Shown one piece after another: positions 32,644-41,582 of a stretch of DNA of 43,712 nt (its first letter is position 1; each line of letters begins with the position of its first letter). A model generated the notes under the pieces. The model saw nothing but the letters and a program-made list of their open reading frames with translations. It searched no databases and was not told the origin of the DNA. A program made the position numbers and the translations under genes. This DNA is from Nitrobacter sp. Nb-311A (GTDB taxonomy: Bacteria > Pseudomonadota > Alphaproteobacteria > Rhizobiales > Xanthobacteraceae): the NCBI RefSeq assembly GCF_000152905.1, contig NZ_CH672424.1:17762-61473 (forward strand). The letters run 5' to 3'.

Positions 32644-34139
32644 GCGGGCTGACCCAACGCGAACTCGAAAGCTATCTCTGGGGCGCCGCAACCCTGCTGC
32701 GCGGCCTCATCGATGCCAGTGACTACAAGCAGTACATCTTCCCGCTGATGTTCTTCAAACGCTTGTCCGACGTCTGGGACGAGGATTACCAGCAGGCGCT
32801 CGATGAAACCGGCGATGAGGGCTATGCCATCAACACCGCCAACGACCGCTTCGTGATCCCCGAAGGCGCGAATTGGAACGACGTGCGCGCAGCACCACGC
32901 GATGTGGGGCGGGCGCTGCTGTCAGCCTTCCTCGCCATCGAGGCCGCCAACCCCGAGCGCCTTCAGGGCGTCTTCGGCAATGCCAATTGGACCGACAAGG
33001 CACAGATGCCCGACAGCACGTTGAAGAACCTGATCGAGCATTTCTCCAAGCACGACCTGACCCTTGCCGCTGTGCCCGAGGATGAGCTCGGCAACGGCTA
33101 CGAATACCTGATCAAAAAATTCGCTGACGACAGCGGCCACACCGCGCAGGAGTTCTATACCAACCGAACACTCGTCCATCTGATGGCGCAGATGCTGGAG
33201 CCTCAGCCGGGCGAGAGCATCTATGACCCGACCTGCGGCACCGGCGGCATGCTGATCTCGTGCCTCGCTGAGGTGAAGCGGCGCGGGGGCGACATCCGAA
33301 CCACCGGTCTGTACGGGCAGGAGCTGATCACCATCACCGCGGCCATCGCGCGGATGAATCTGGTCATCCATGGCGTAGACGATTTTCACATCGCCAGTGG
33401 CAATACGCTGGCCACGCCCGCCTTCGTGCAGGGCGACCGGCTTCGGACCTTCGACGTGGTCCTGGCCAATCCGCCCTATTCCATCAAGAAATGGAACCGT
33501 GGCGCGTGGGAGCAGGATGCCTGGGGTCGAAACTTCCTTGGCAGCCCGCCGCAGGGTCGGGCGGATTATGCCTTCTTCCAGCACATCCTGTCGTCGATGC
33601 ACGCGAAGACAGGACGCTGCGCGATCCTGTTTCCGCATGGCGTGCTGTTCCGCAACGAAGAGGCCGAGATGCGGCGCAGGCTGGTCGAATCCGACCGGGT
33701 CGAATGCGTGCTGGGGCTGGGGCCGGGGCTGTTCTACAACTCGCCGATGGAGGCCTGCGTGGTGATCTGCCGGTCGCAGAAGCCCGAGGCGCGCAAGGGG
33801 CGCATCCTGTTCATCGACGCGGTGGCCGAGATTGCGCGCGAACGGGCGCAAAGTTTCCTGCGCCCCGAACATCAGGCGCGCATCCTGTCGGCCTATCACG
33901 CCTTTGCGGACGATCCCGGCTTTGCCGCGGTGGCGGATGTGGCCGATGTGCTGGCGGCGGACGGCAACCTGTCGATTGCCCGCTATGTGAAGCGGCCCAA
34001 GGCGGCGGTGGCGGGCGGTGCCACGCTGGCAGCAACCTGGGCGGCGTTTGATGAGGAAGGGCGCGAGTTCTGGACGGGCATGGACGCGCTGGTGGACATG
34101 CTCGATGGCCTGACGCCTGCGGAGGATGCCGATGCTTGA
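32640..34139 (+). CDS. hsdM: Type I restriction-modification methylase, HsdM2
   Basis: A 499-residue second HsdM from ATG 32640, overlapping hsdM1. It has LWGAATLLRGLIDASDYKQY and LMFFKRLSDVWDED at the N-terminus, SAM motif DPTCGTGG at 196-203 and NPPY at 277-280. All key residues are present, so both copies could be active. The very GC-rich 3' part is like the first half of hsdS, not like hsdM1. It may pair with HsdM1 in one M2S complex, or one may be a spare. Its stop overlaps the hsdS start. Confidence 0.9.
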   Translation: MSGLTQRELESYLWGAATLLRGLIDASDYKQYIFPLMFFKRLSDVWDEDYQQALDETGDEGYAINTANDRFVIPEGANWNDVRAAPRDVGRALLSAFLAIEAANPERLQGVFGNANWTDKAQMPDSTLKNLIEHFSKHDLTLAAVPEDELGNGYEYLIKKFADDSGHTAQEFYTNRTLVHLMAQMLEPQPGESIYDPTCGTGGMLISCLAEVKRRGGDIRTTGLYGQELITITAAIARMNLVIHGVDDFHIASGNTLATPAFVQGDRLRTFDVVLANPPYSIKKWNRGAWEQDAWGRNFLGSPPQGRADYAFFQHILSSMHAKTGRCAILFPHGVLFRNEEAEMRRRLVESDRVECVLGLGPGLFYNSPMEACVVICRSQKPEARKGRILFIDAVAEIARERAQSFLRPEHQARILSAYHAFADDPGFAAVADVADVLAADGNLSIARYVKRPKAAVAGGATLAATWAAFDEEGREFWTGMDALVDMLDGLTPAEDADA

Positions 34140-35334
34140 GCGGCCGATTTCCAAGGCGGGGTGGACGCGCGTGCGGTTCGACCAGATCGCCACGCAGATC
34201 AACGAGCGGGTCGACAACCCCGCCGAGGCCGGGGTGGAGCGCTATGTCGGGCTTGAACACCTTGATCCCGACAGCCTGCGCATCCGGCGCTGGGGCGAAC
34301 CCACGGATGTGGAATCGACCAAGCTCCGGTTCCAGCCGGGCGACATCATCTTCGGCAAGCGCCGGGTCTATCAGCGCAAGGTGGCGGTGGCGGATTTCGA
34401 GGGCATCTGTTCGGCACATGCCATGGTGCTGCGCGCCAAGCCCGGCGCGGTGCTGCCCGACTTTCTGCCCTTCTTCATGCAGAGCGACCTGTTCATGGAA
34501 CGGGCGTTGAGCATCTCGGTCGGGTCGCTGTCGCCTACGATCAACTGGACGGCGCTTGCGGCGGAGGAGTTCCTGCTGCCTCCGATCCGGGAGCAGTCAC
34601 GGTTGGTTGAGGCGTTATCGGCCGCGGACAAGCTTGCGGAGGTTCAGCACGATCTCCTCACCCGCTCCGAGTCTGTTTTCAAGGCGCTGTTCAAGGAGAG
34701 AATTGGCAGAGGCTTCAAGCCAGCCGACTATCAACGTTGGGAGGAAGACGATGAACCCAACATGTGCTTTGTGAGGCTATCGGAAGTTGCGTCGGTAGAT
34801 CGTGGAAGGTTCTCGCACAGGCCACGCAACTTGCCGCAATTCTTCGGTGGTCCGTATCCTTTCGCGCAGACCGGGGACGTCGCTGCTGCAAGGGGCAGGG
34901 ATTTTTCTGCGTCTCAGTTTCTTTCCGATGAGGGGGTGCAATACGGCAAGTCATTCCCTCCAGGGACCATTTTTCTGACAATCGCTGCTGTGATTGCTGC
35001 AACCGCGATATCGACCACGGAAACGTATTGCACTGACAGTGTAGTAGGTATCGTCCCTAAAGACCCGCTCGATGTGGACTATCTTGAGTATACCTTGCGC
35101 TTCACTCGCCCATACCTCGAGTTTGAGGTTGCGACGCAGACGGCGCAAAAGAACATAAATCTAGAGGTCCTTCGACCGCTCACGATTCCTTGGCCAAGCA
35201 AGGAAGATAGGGATGCAATCGCGAAAGAACTTGCGGCGGCAGAAAGCGCGATCCGAACCATCGAAGCGCGGCAGGCCGCAACGAAGAAGATCATGCATGA
35301 AATATTGCGCGCCAATTTTGAGGTGCCCGCATGA
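34132..35334 (+). CDS. hsdS: Type I specificity subunit HsdS
   Basis: A 400-residue specificity subunit with two target-recognition domains. TRD1 covers about 1-150 (GWTRVRFDQIATQINERVDN; ISVGSLSPTINWTALAAEEF), followed by a helical spacer with LPPIREQSRLVEALSAADKL. TRD2 covers about 205-350, and the end has RPLTIPWPSKEDRDAIAKEL and a second helical spacer. ATG 34132 has GGAGG 6-7 nt upstream; ATG 34126 is possible. It overlaps both neighbours. From about 34,590 on, codon third positions become less GC-rich, suggesting TRD2 came by recombination. Target sequence cannot be read. Confidence 0.88.
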   Translation: MLERPISKAGWTRVRFDQIATQINERVDNPAEAGVERYVGLEHLDPDSLRIRRWGEPTDVESTKLRFQPGDIIFGKRRVYQRKVAVADFEGICSAHAMVLRAKPGAVLPDFLPFFMQSDLFMERALSISVGSLSPTINWTALAAEEFLLPPIREQSRLVEALSAADKLAEVQHDLLTRSESVFKALFKERIGRGFKPADYQRWEEDDEPNMCFVRLSEVASVDRGRFSHRPRNLPQFFGGPYPFAQTGDVAAARGRDFSASQFLSDEGVQYGKSFPPGTIFLTIAAVIAATAISTTETYCTDSVVGIVPKDPLDVDYLEYTLRFTRPYLEFEVATQTAQKNINLEVLRPLTIPWPSKEDRDAIAKELAAAESAIRTIEARQAATKKIMHEILRANFEVPA

Positions 35335-38294
35335 CCTTCAACGAAGCCAACACCGTCGAAGCCCATCTGCGCGCCCTTCTCGCGGGCGCGACCTCGGCCT
35401 GCCCGGCACAATTCTCCATTGGCCTCGCCCGCTCGGGCGGCAAGATCGCGGGCCTCGGCTGGCATTACGTCGCCCCCGCCGACCTTCCCCGCCAGCCGCA
35501 GGAGGTGCTGATCGAACCCCTTATGCGCGACGCCCTGATCCGCCTGAACCCCGACATTGCCGCCAACCCCGGCCGGACCGATGACGTGCTCTACCGCCTG
35601 CGCGCCATCGTCATGGGCGCGCGGTCGGACGGGCTGGTAAAGGCGAACGAGGAATTTGCCGCGTGGCTGCTGGGCGAACGCTCGATGCCCTTCGGCGCGA
35701 ATGGCGAACACGTCACCATCCGCCTGATCGACTTTGACGAGATCGAAAGGAACAGTTTTGTCGTCACACAGCAGTTCACCATCCGGGCGGGCAAGACCGA
35801 AAAGCGCGCCGATCTGGTGCTGCTGGTCAACGGCATTCCGCTGGTCCTGATCGAGGCCAAGACGCCGGTACGGTCCAGCCAAAGCTGGCTCGACGCCGCC
35901 ATCCAGGTCCATGACGATTACGAACGCAACGTGCCGGAACTGTTCGTGCCCAACGTCTTTTCGGTGGCGACCGAGGGCAAGGAGTTCCGCTACGGCTCGA
36001 TCCGGATGCCGGTCGATCTGTGGGGCCCCTGGCGCGACGGCGACGGCAAGCAATCGCTGGGCGAGGTGGAAAAGGCTGCCGCGTCGATGCTGCGCCCGGC
36101 GATGGTGCTTGACATGCTCGACAGCTTCACGGCCTTCGCCACGCAGAAGGGCAAGCACCGCATCAAGATCATCGCCCGCTATCAGCAGGTGGACGGCGTC
36201 AACAAGATCGCCGCGCGGGTCGTGGCGGGCCAGCCGCGCAAGGGGCTGATCTGGCATTTCCAGGGGTCTGGCAAATCGCTGCTGATGCTGTTCGCCGCGC
36301 GTAAGCTGCGTCTGCACCCGGCGCTGAGAAACCCCACGGTGCTGATCGTGGTGGACCGCATTGACCTCGACAGCCAGATCTCGGGCACCTTCTATGCCGC
36401 CGACATGCCCAACATGGTGCGCACGGAAAGCCGCAAGGAGCTGGCCGATCTGCTGGGTAGGGACGCGCGGAAGGTGGTGATTACCACGATCCACAAATTC
36501 GCCGAGGCCGACGGCGTGCTGAACGACCGCGACAACATCATCGTGCTGGTGGACGAGGCACACCGCACGCAGGAAGGCGATCTGGGCCGCAAGATGCGCG
36601 AGGCGCTGCCGAACGCGTTTCTGTTCGGCCTGACCGGTACCCCGATCAACCGCGCCGACAAGAACACGTTCTACGCGTTTGGCGCTGATACGGACGAAGG
36701 CGGCTATATGAGCCGCTATGGCCTGAACGACTCGATCCGCGACGGGGCAACGAAGGAGCTGCATTTCGAGCCGCGGCTGGTGGACCTGCACATTGACCAG
36801 AAGGCCATCGAGGAAGCCTACGCCGAGCTGACGCAGGGCTTGACCGTCGAGGACCGGGATCGGCTGGGCAAGGCCGCTGCCAAGATGTCGATCCTGGTGA
36901 AGGCACCCGAGCGCATCCGCGCGATCTGTAGCGACATTGCCAAGCACTTTCAGGAGAAGGTCGCCCCGAACGGCTTCGGCGCCCAGGTGGTGACCTTCGA
37001 CCGCGAAAGCTGTCTGCTCTACAAGCAGGAACTCGACCGTCATTTGCCGCCCGAGGTTTCGGACGTGGTGATCTCGGTCAACAGCGGCGAGCCGGAATAT
37101 GCGCCCTACAAACGCGACCGCGATGCCGAAGAAAAGCTGCTCGACCGCTTCCGCGATCCGAAGGACCCGCTGAAGATCATTATCGTGACGTCGAAGCTGC
37201 TAACCGGCTTCGATGCACCGATCCTCCAAACGATGTACCTGGACAAGCCGCTGCGCGATCACACTCTGCTGCAGGCGATCTGCCGGACGAACCGCCCGTA
37301 TGGCGAGCAGAAGACGCATGGCCTCATAGTCGATTACCTCGGCATCTTCGACGACGTGGCGCAGGCGCTGAAGTTCGACGAGGAAGGCGTGCAGAAGGCG
37401 GTGTCGAACATCGCCGAGTTAATCAATGCCCTGCCGACCCGCCTGCAGAAGTGCCTCGCCTATTTCGCGGGCTTGGACCGCAACCTGACCGGCTACGAAG
37501 GCCTGATCGCCGCGCAGGAGTGCATCCCGAACAACGAGCTGCGCGACGCCTTCGCAAGCGAATTCAGCGTGCTGGCGCGGATATGGGAGGCGCTGTCGCC
37601 TGATCCGGTGCTGACGCAATACGAAACCGACTACCGCTGGCTGGCGCAGGTCTACGAGTCGCTGAAGCCCTCCAGCGGCACCGGTCGGCTTCTTTGGTAT
37701 CGGCTGGGTGCCAAGACCATCGAACTGATCCACGAGAATGTCCATGTGGATGCGGTGCGCGACGATCTCGACACCTTGGTCCTGGATGCCGAACTACTCG
37801 AAGCCGTCCTCGGCAACCCCGACCCAGAAAAAAAGGCCAAGGAAATTTCCGTCAAGCTGGCGGGTCGCCTGCGAAAGCACGCCGAAAACCCGAAATTCAA
37901 GGCACTGGGCGAGCGCCTCGAGGACCTGAAGAACCGGCACCAGCAGGGCCTGTTGCTGTCGATCGACTTCCTGAAAGAGCTTCTAGCGCTGGCAAAAGAC
38001 GTGGTGAAGACCGAGCGCGAAACGCCGGACGAAGAGGACATCGACCGGGGCAAAGCAGCGTTGACCGAGCTGTTCGAGGAAGCCCGGAACGGTGATACGC
38101 CGGTCATGGTCAAGCGGGTTGTGGACGACATCGACGAGATCGTGCGTGCTGTCCGGTTTGACGGTTGGCAGGCCACGCATGCCGGTGAGCGTGAGGTGAA
38201 GAAGGCGCTTCGTCAGACGCTTTTCCGCTACAAGCTGCACCAGGACGCAGAGTTGTTCGAGAAAGCATACGGCTACATTCGCGAGTATTATTGA
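35331..38294 (+). CDS. hsdR: Type I restriction endonuclease subunit HsdR
   Basis: A 987-residue restriction and translocation subunit. The N-terminal nuclease has KRADLVLLVNGIPLVLIEAK with catalytic Glu and Lys (about 175-177). Helicase domain 1 has Walker A GSGKS at 312-316 and DEAH at 408-411; domain 2 has SKLLTGFDAPILQTMYLDKP and QAICRTNRPY. The C-terminal helical part would contact the methylase. No lesion is seen, so the enzyme is probably active. Start ATG 35331 overlaps the hsdS stop (ATGA). It translocates DNA by ATP hydrolysis and cuts unmodified DNA. Confidence 0.92.
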   Translation: MTFNEANTVEAHLRALLAGATSACPAQFSIGLARSGGKIAGLGWHYVAPADLPRQPQEVLIEPLMRDALIRLNPDIAANPGRTDDVLYRLRAIVMGARSDGLVKANEEFAAWLLGERSMPFGANGEHVTIRLIDFDEIERNSFVVTQQFTIRAGKTEKRADLVLLVNGIPLVLIEAKTPVRSSQSWLDAAIQVHDDYERNVPELFVPNVFSVATEGKEFRYGSIRMPVDLWGPWRDGDGKQSLGEVEKAAASMLRPAMVLDMLDSFTAFATQKGKHRIKIIARYQQVDGVNKIAARVVAGQPRKGLIWHFQGSGKSLLMLFAARKLRLHPALRNPTVLIVVDRIDLDSQISGTFYAADMPNMVRTESRKELADLLGRDARKVVITTIHKFAEADGVLNDRDNIIVLVDEAHRTQEGDLGRKMREALPNAFLFGLTGTPINRADKNTFYAFGADTDEGGYMSRYGLNDSIRDGATKELHFEPRLVDLHIDQKAIEEAYAELTQGLTVEDRDRLGKAAAKMSILVKAPERIRAICSDIAKHFQEKVAPNGFGAQVVTFDRESCLLYKQELDRHLPPEVSDVVISVNSGEPEYAPYKRDRDAEEKLLDRFRDPKDPLKIIIVTSKLLTGFDAPILQTMYLDKPLRDHTLLQAICRTNRPYGEQKTHGLIVDYLGIFDDVAQALKFDEEGVQKAVSNIAELINALPTRLQKCLAYFAGLDRNLTGYEGLIAAQECIPNNELRDAFASEFSVLARIWEALSPDPVLTQYETDYRWLAQVYESLKPSSGTGRLLWYRLGAKTIELIHENVHVDAVRDDLDTLVLDAELLEAVLGNPDPEKKAKEISVKLAGRLRKHAENPKFKALGERLEDLKNRHQQGLLLSIDFLKELLALAKDVVKTERETPDEEDIDRGKAALTELFEEARNGDTPVMVKRVVDDIDEIVRAVRFDGWQATHAGEREVKKALRQTLFRYKLHQDAELFEKAYGYIREYY

Positions 38295-38862
38295 CGCTTT
38301 CAGGGATGACTGCTCGGATCACGAGCCTCGGTCACTGAGGTTCTGTTGCCAATCACATATGCAGCACGACTTCTTGAAAGTTCGATCCGGGAGTCTTTCC
38401 CCCTGCAAATTGCACCACAAAAGTACGGCTCGAACAGTCAGAATAACTCTGCAATTAGAGGCACTTGCGCCTCCGTACCAAATCCGTACAGTCAGGAGGT
38501 TTGGAGAATTTCGGCATAGAGAGAGCGAAATGCGCGTTCCGGCCGGATCGCGTGGTCAGCAGCTTTGGTACGAAACCCTGCAATTCTGCGCCTTTCCCGG
38601 CGCTGATCTCGGCAGCAGAGAATATTGGAGGTAGGGGTTCTGGCGGAGAGAGTGGGATACGAACTCTCGCTACGGACGGCCTCACAAACCCCGGTTCGAA
38701 AAGCCACAAGATTGCTCAGAAACGACTGGCATTGGGAGACGATTGGAGCGGTACTGTCGGTGCGTTGAGGCCTCCTGCACTTAACGCCTGCCCCGCCGGT
38801 GTGTTGCCGTGACGGGGCTTCGGTGGTGACAGCGATGATGCTGCCGCGACCGGAGACGTCAC
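38295..38862. other. Intergenic stretch between hsdR and module 2
   Basis: No gene is seen. It contains the tRNA-Ser 3'-end fragment (38641-38668). The plus strand across the fragment reads SGGESGIRTL, the well-known spurious-protein signature of tRNA-Ser 3' ends. Other short frames here are not supported. Confidence 0.5.
38641..38668 (-). other. tRNA-Ser 3'-end fragment (attachment-site scar)
   Basis: On the minus strand GTTCGTATCCCAC is followed by TCTCTCCGCCA: T-loop, 3' T-stem, acceptor strand, discriminator G and CCA of tRNA-Ser. The 5' T-stem (GAGAG) does not pair with CCCAC, the T-loop has one change from GTTCGAATC, and no anticodon or D-arm is present. It is therefore a fragment, as left when an element integrates into a tRNA gene. 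Confidence 0.6.
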
Positions 38863-39273
38863 ATGGCCAAAACACAATCCCGCAAAGCCGCACCTCGATC
38901 AGCGATGGCGACCAAGCGCACAAAGTCCGCGCACCCTTCCTTGACCAGAACCGCCAAAGCTGTATCGGTCAAGAAGATCAACTCAGCACCAGCCCGATCG
39001 TTGGATCGGCCGGTGCGGCATCGCAGTGGCAGCAAGCAAGCCCTGGTCATCGAGATGCTGATGAAGCCTGAAGGCGCGACGATCGGCGACATCATGAAGG
39101 CCACAGATTGGCAGCAGCATTCGGTGCGCGGCTTTTTTGCTGGCGTCATCCGGAAGAAGCTCAAGCTGACGTTGATATCGAAAGCTGCTGAAGCCGGTCG
39201 GATCTACAAAATATCTGGCGACACCGCATCTACCGCTTCCACCGAATCGACGTCAAACAATACTGCGGCCTGA
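38863..39273 (+). CDS. DUF3489 protein leading module 2
   Basis: A 136-residue protein with GGAG 7 nt before the ATG. The first 60 residues are Lys/Arg/Ser/Thr-rich. The DUF3489 part (about 55-120) has SGSKQALVIEMLMKPEGATI, then DIMKATDWQQHSVRGFFAGV and KLKLTLISKAAEAGRIYKIS, a winged-HTH-like pattern. It ends 4 nt before the DUF2924 gene. It probably binds DNA; role with the recombinase not known. Module 1 has the 61-residue protein at this position instead. Confidence 0.78.
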   Translation: MAKTQSRKAAPRSAMATKRTKSAHPSLTRTAKAVSVKKINSAPARSLDRPVRHRSGSKQALVIEMLMKPEGATIGDIMKATDWQQHSVRGFFAGVIRKKLKLTLISKAAEAGRIYKISGDTASTASTESTSNNTAA

Positions 39274-39277
39274 TGCC

Positions 39278-39790
39278 ATGGAGCGAAGGTCAGGCTCCCG
39301 AAAGCCTATCGGTCGAAGGCTGATGGGCTTGTCAATGGAAGACGAGATTGCGCATCTGCGCAGTCTCGATCTACTCAGCTTGCACGCTCGCTGGCAGAGT
39401 GTTGTTGGGCGCCCGGCCCCGGAACACCTGCCCAAGCATCTGCTGTTCGGCATCCTTGCCTATCGCATCCAGGCCGATGCACTTGGGGATCTCGATGCTG
39501 CGACGGTGCAACTTCTGAAGCGTGCGGCTACCGTGCGGTCTTTGAGTGAGGTTTTGCCATTGGTATCGGCACAGGATCAGCGCAAGCAAGCCATGGTGCC
39601 CGGCACTGTTCTAACCCGGGAGTGGAACGGGCAACTTCATCGGGTGATGGCCGTCGAAGGCGGCTTCGCTTTTGAGGGCAAGACCTTCGACAGCCTGTCG
39701 GGGATTGCGTTTGCGATCACCGGCACAAACTGGAATGGACCGCGCTTTTTTGGTTTGCGTGCCGGAATCGGCAAGGGGGTACGAACATGA
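39278..39790 (+). CDS. DUF2924 protein, module 2
   Basis: A 170-residue DUF2924 protein. It has EIAHLRSLDLLSLHARWQSV, KHLLFGILAYRIQADALGDL, PGTVLTREWNGQLHRVMAVE and the end DSLSGIAFAITGTNWNGPRF. A later in-frame ATG (39323 or 39335) could be the real start. The stop overlaps the recombinase ATG (39787-39790). It is homologous to the module 1 protein but clearly diverged, so the modules did not arise by recent duplication. Confidence 0.8.
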   Translation: MERRSGSRKPIGRRLMGLSMEDEIAHLRSLDLLSLHARWQSVVGRPAPEHLPKHLLFGILAYRIQADALGDLDAATVQLLKRAATVRSLSEVLPLVSAQDQRKQAMVPGTVLTREWNGQLHRVMAVEGGFAFEGKTFDSLSGIAFAITGTNWNGPRFFGLRAGIGKGVRT

Positions 39791-41439
39791 AGCCGGCCGA
39801 CAACCGGGTCGTCCGGTGCGCGATCTATACCAGGGTGTCTACGGACACCGGCCTTGATCAGGAGTTCAACTCGCTGGATGCCCAGTATGACGCGTCCCAG
39901 GCCTATATCCGAAGTCAGGCGCATGCAGGCTGGTCGCTGGTGACGGCGCGATATGATGATGGAGGATTCTCTGGCGGATCGACCGATCGCCCTGCCCTGC
40001 AGCGGTTGCTGGCGGATGTCGCGGCCCGCCGGATCCACATTATCGTCGTTTACAAGGTGGACCGGCTGACCCGCTCTCTAGCTGACTTCGCCAAGCTGGT
40101 CGAACTGTTCGATGCCCATGGTGTGTCATTTGTCTCGGTGACCCAGCAGTTCAACACCACCACATCGATGGGACGGTTGACGCTGAACGTGCTTTTGTCC
40201 TTCGCGCAGTTCGAGCGGGAAGTCACCTCGGAGCGCATCCGCGACAAGATTGCAGCCTCTAAACGCAAGGGGCTATGGGTCGGCGGCATGGTTCCTCTGG
40301 GTTATATCCTCAAGGATGGTCAGCTTCACCTTCAGGAGGAAGAGGCCAATACCGTTCGTCTGATCTTTCAGCGCTATCTGGAACTCGGCAGCGTCAACCG
40401 CCTCGTCAAGGACCTGAAGGAGCGAGGCTTTAAGTCCAAGGTCCGGCAGCTGGCATCAGGCGGAACGCGAGGAGGTGTGCCGTTCACGCAGGGACCGTTG
40501 TTCTATATGCTGCGGAACCGGTTTTATCTGGGCGAGGTCAGGTTTAAGGGCGAGATTCTGCCTGGACCGCAGCCCGCCCTGCTCGACCGCGCACTGTTTG
40601 AGGCCGTTCAGAAAAAGTTGACCGAACAGCGGTCCCACCACACGACGACCCGTATCCGAACCCGCGCCCTCCTTGCAGGGCTGCTGTTTGATGACGCAGG
40701 TCATCGGATGATCTTGACCTACGCCAGTCGAAACCGTGTTCGGCATCGCTATTACGTCTCTGCGCCCTGCATCCGGGGTCAAACGGATGAGCCGGTTGGC
40801 TCTGTGACCCGCGTGCCTGCGTCAGACATTGAAGCCTCGATCTCCAAGGCGGTCATGGCCAACACGGATGTCGATGAACCATCCTCGAACGAAACCTTGT
40901 CTCGAGAAGTGCTTGAGCGGTTCGTCATCCAGATTGAGGTTCGCAAGAACCAGTTGGCCATTCATCTAAGGTCTGGCGAAAACGATATCCAAGGGACGCA
41001 GGACGATCCAGATCCGGATGAATCTCGCGCGGTCGCTACGCGCATCATCGTCGTACCCTGGAAGAAGCCCTCAAGGCCAGCCCGAGAAATCTTGTTGCCG
41101 GCGAACACGCCAGAGCATCGCGCCAGGCCCATGAAGGCCGAACGCCGGTCGGCTCTGATCCGAGCGATCGGCCGCGGCCGCCTCTGGCTTCAGGAGATCG
41201 TCGACGGCCGCGAGACCATCGAAAGCCTTGCCGCTAGGCAACATTGCAGCACGCGACATATCAAGATGACGATCTCGCTCGCCTTCCTTGCACCGACGCT
41301 CGTGACAGCAGCCGTTGAAGGACGATTCCCGCGCGGAATTGGCGTTGCTGCCCTTCGCGATGCGCCGGCTGAATGGTCACAGCAGATGAGGCGGCTCGGA
41401 TTGGCGCCCACAGGCACTCCCGGTCCTGCCAGCCGATAA
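39787..41439 (+). CDS. Large serine recombinase with fused HTH domain, module 2
   Basis: A 550-residue recombinase. Catalytic domain: VVRCAIYTRVSTDTGLDQEF with Ser18, YKVDRLTRSLADFAKLVELF, LLSFAQFEREVTSERIRDKI. The recombinase domain (GYILKDGQLHLQEEEANTVR; YMLRNRFYLGEVRFKGEIL) and a Cys-containing basic region follow. The last 100 residues (about 450-545; LIRAIGRGRLWLQEIVDGRE, ESLAARQHCSTRHIKMTISL, FLAPTLVTAAVEGRF) match the separate HTH protein of module 1. The fusion supports joint action of both parts in one complex. A terminator follows at 41556. Confidence 0.85.
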   Translation: MKPADNRVVRCAIYTRVSTDTGLDQEFNSLDAQYDASQAYIRSQAHAGWSLVTARYDDGGFSGGSTDRPALQRLLADVAARRIHIIVVYKVDRLTRSLADFAKLVELFDAHGVSFVSVTQQFNTTTSMGRLTLNVLLSFAQFEREVTSERIRDKIAASKRKGLWVGGMVPLGYILKDGQLHLQEEEANTVRLIFQRYLELGSVNRLVKDLKERGFKSKVRQLASGGTRGGVPFTQGPLFYMLRNRFYLGEVRFKGEILPGPQPALLDRALFEAVQKKLTEQRSHHTTTRIRTRALLAGLLFDDAGHRMILTYASRNRVRHRYYVSAPCIRGQTDEPVGSVTRVPASDIEASISKAVMANTDVDEPSSNETLSREVLERFVIQIEVRKNQLAIHLRSGENDIQGTQDDPDPDESRAVATRIIVVPWKKPSRPAREILLPANTPEHRARPMKAERRSALIRAIGRGRLWLQEIVDGRETIESLAARQHCSTRHIKMTISLAFLAPTLVTAAVEGRFPRGIGVAALRDAPAEWSQQMRRLGLAPTGTPGPASR

Positions 41440-41555
41440 CCCTGCCTTATCCTGTCAGCCAATTCCCAGGAACGGGAATTTGCGCCGCAGAGACAGCGCC
41501 CCAAAACCAGCCCAGACGGGTCACAGAGACAGCACCTCCGCAGATCAAAGTGCGG

Positions 41556-41582
41556 AAAAGCCCGCCAACAGCGGGGCTTTTT
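41556..41582 (+). terminator. Rho-independent terminator after recombinase
   Basis: AAAAGCCCGC and GCGGGGCTTTTT form a hairpin with one bulge and loop CAACA, ending in a T-run. It lies about 115 nt after the recombinase stop. Confidence 0.7.

Noticed and set aside
32922-34217. A 431-codon open frame on the minus strand opposite hsdM2
   Set aside because: Shadow of a high-GC gene; no recognisable motif and no start signal.
35079-37043. A 654-codon open frame on the minus strand opposite hsdS/hsdR
   Set aside because: It is the mirror of the GC-rich codons of hsdR: rich in His, Val, Gln, Ala and Arg, no domain, and it crosses the hsdS-hsdR junction.
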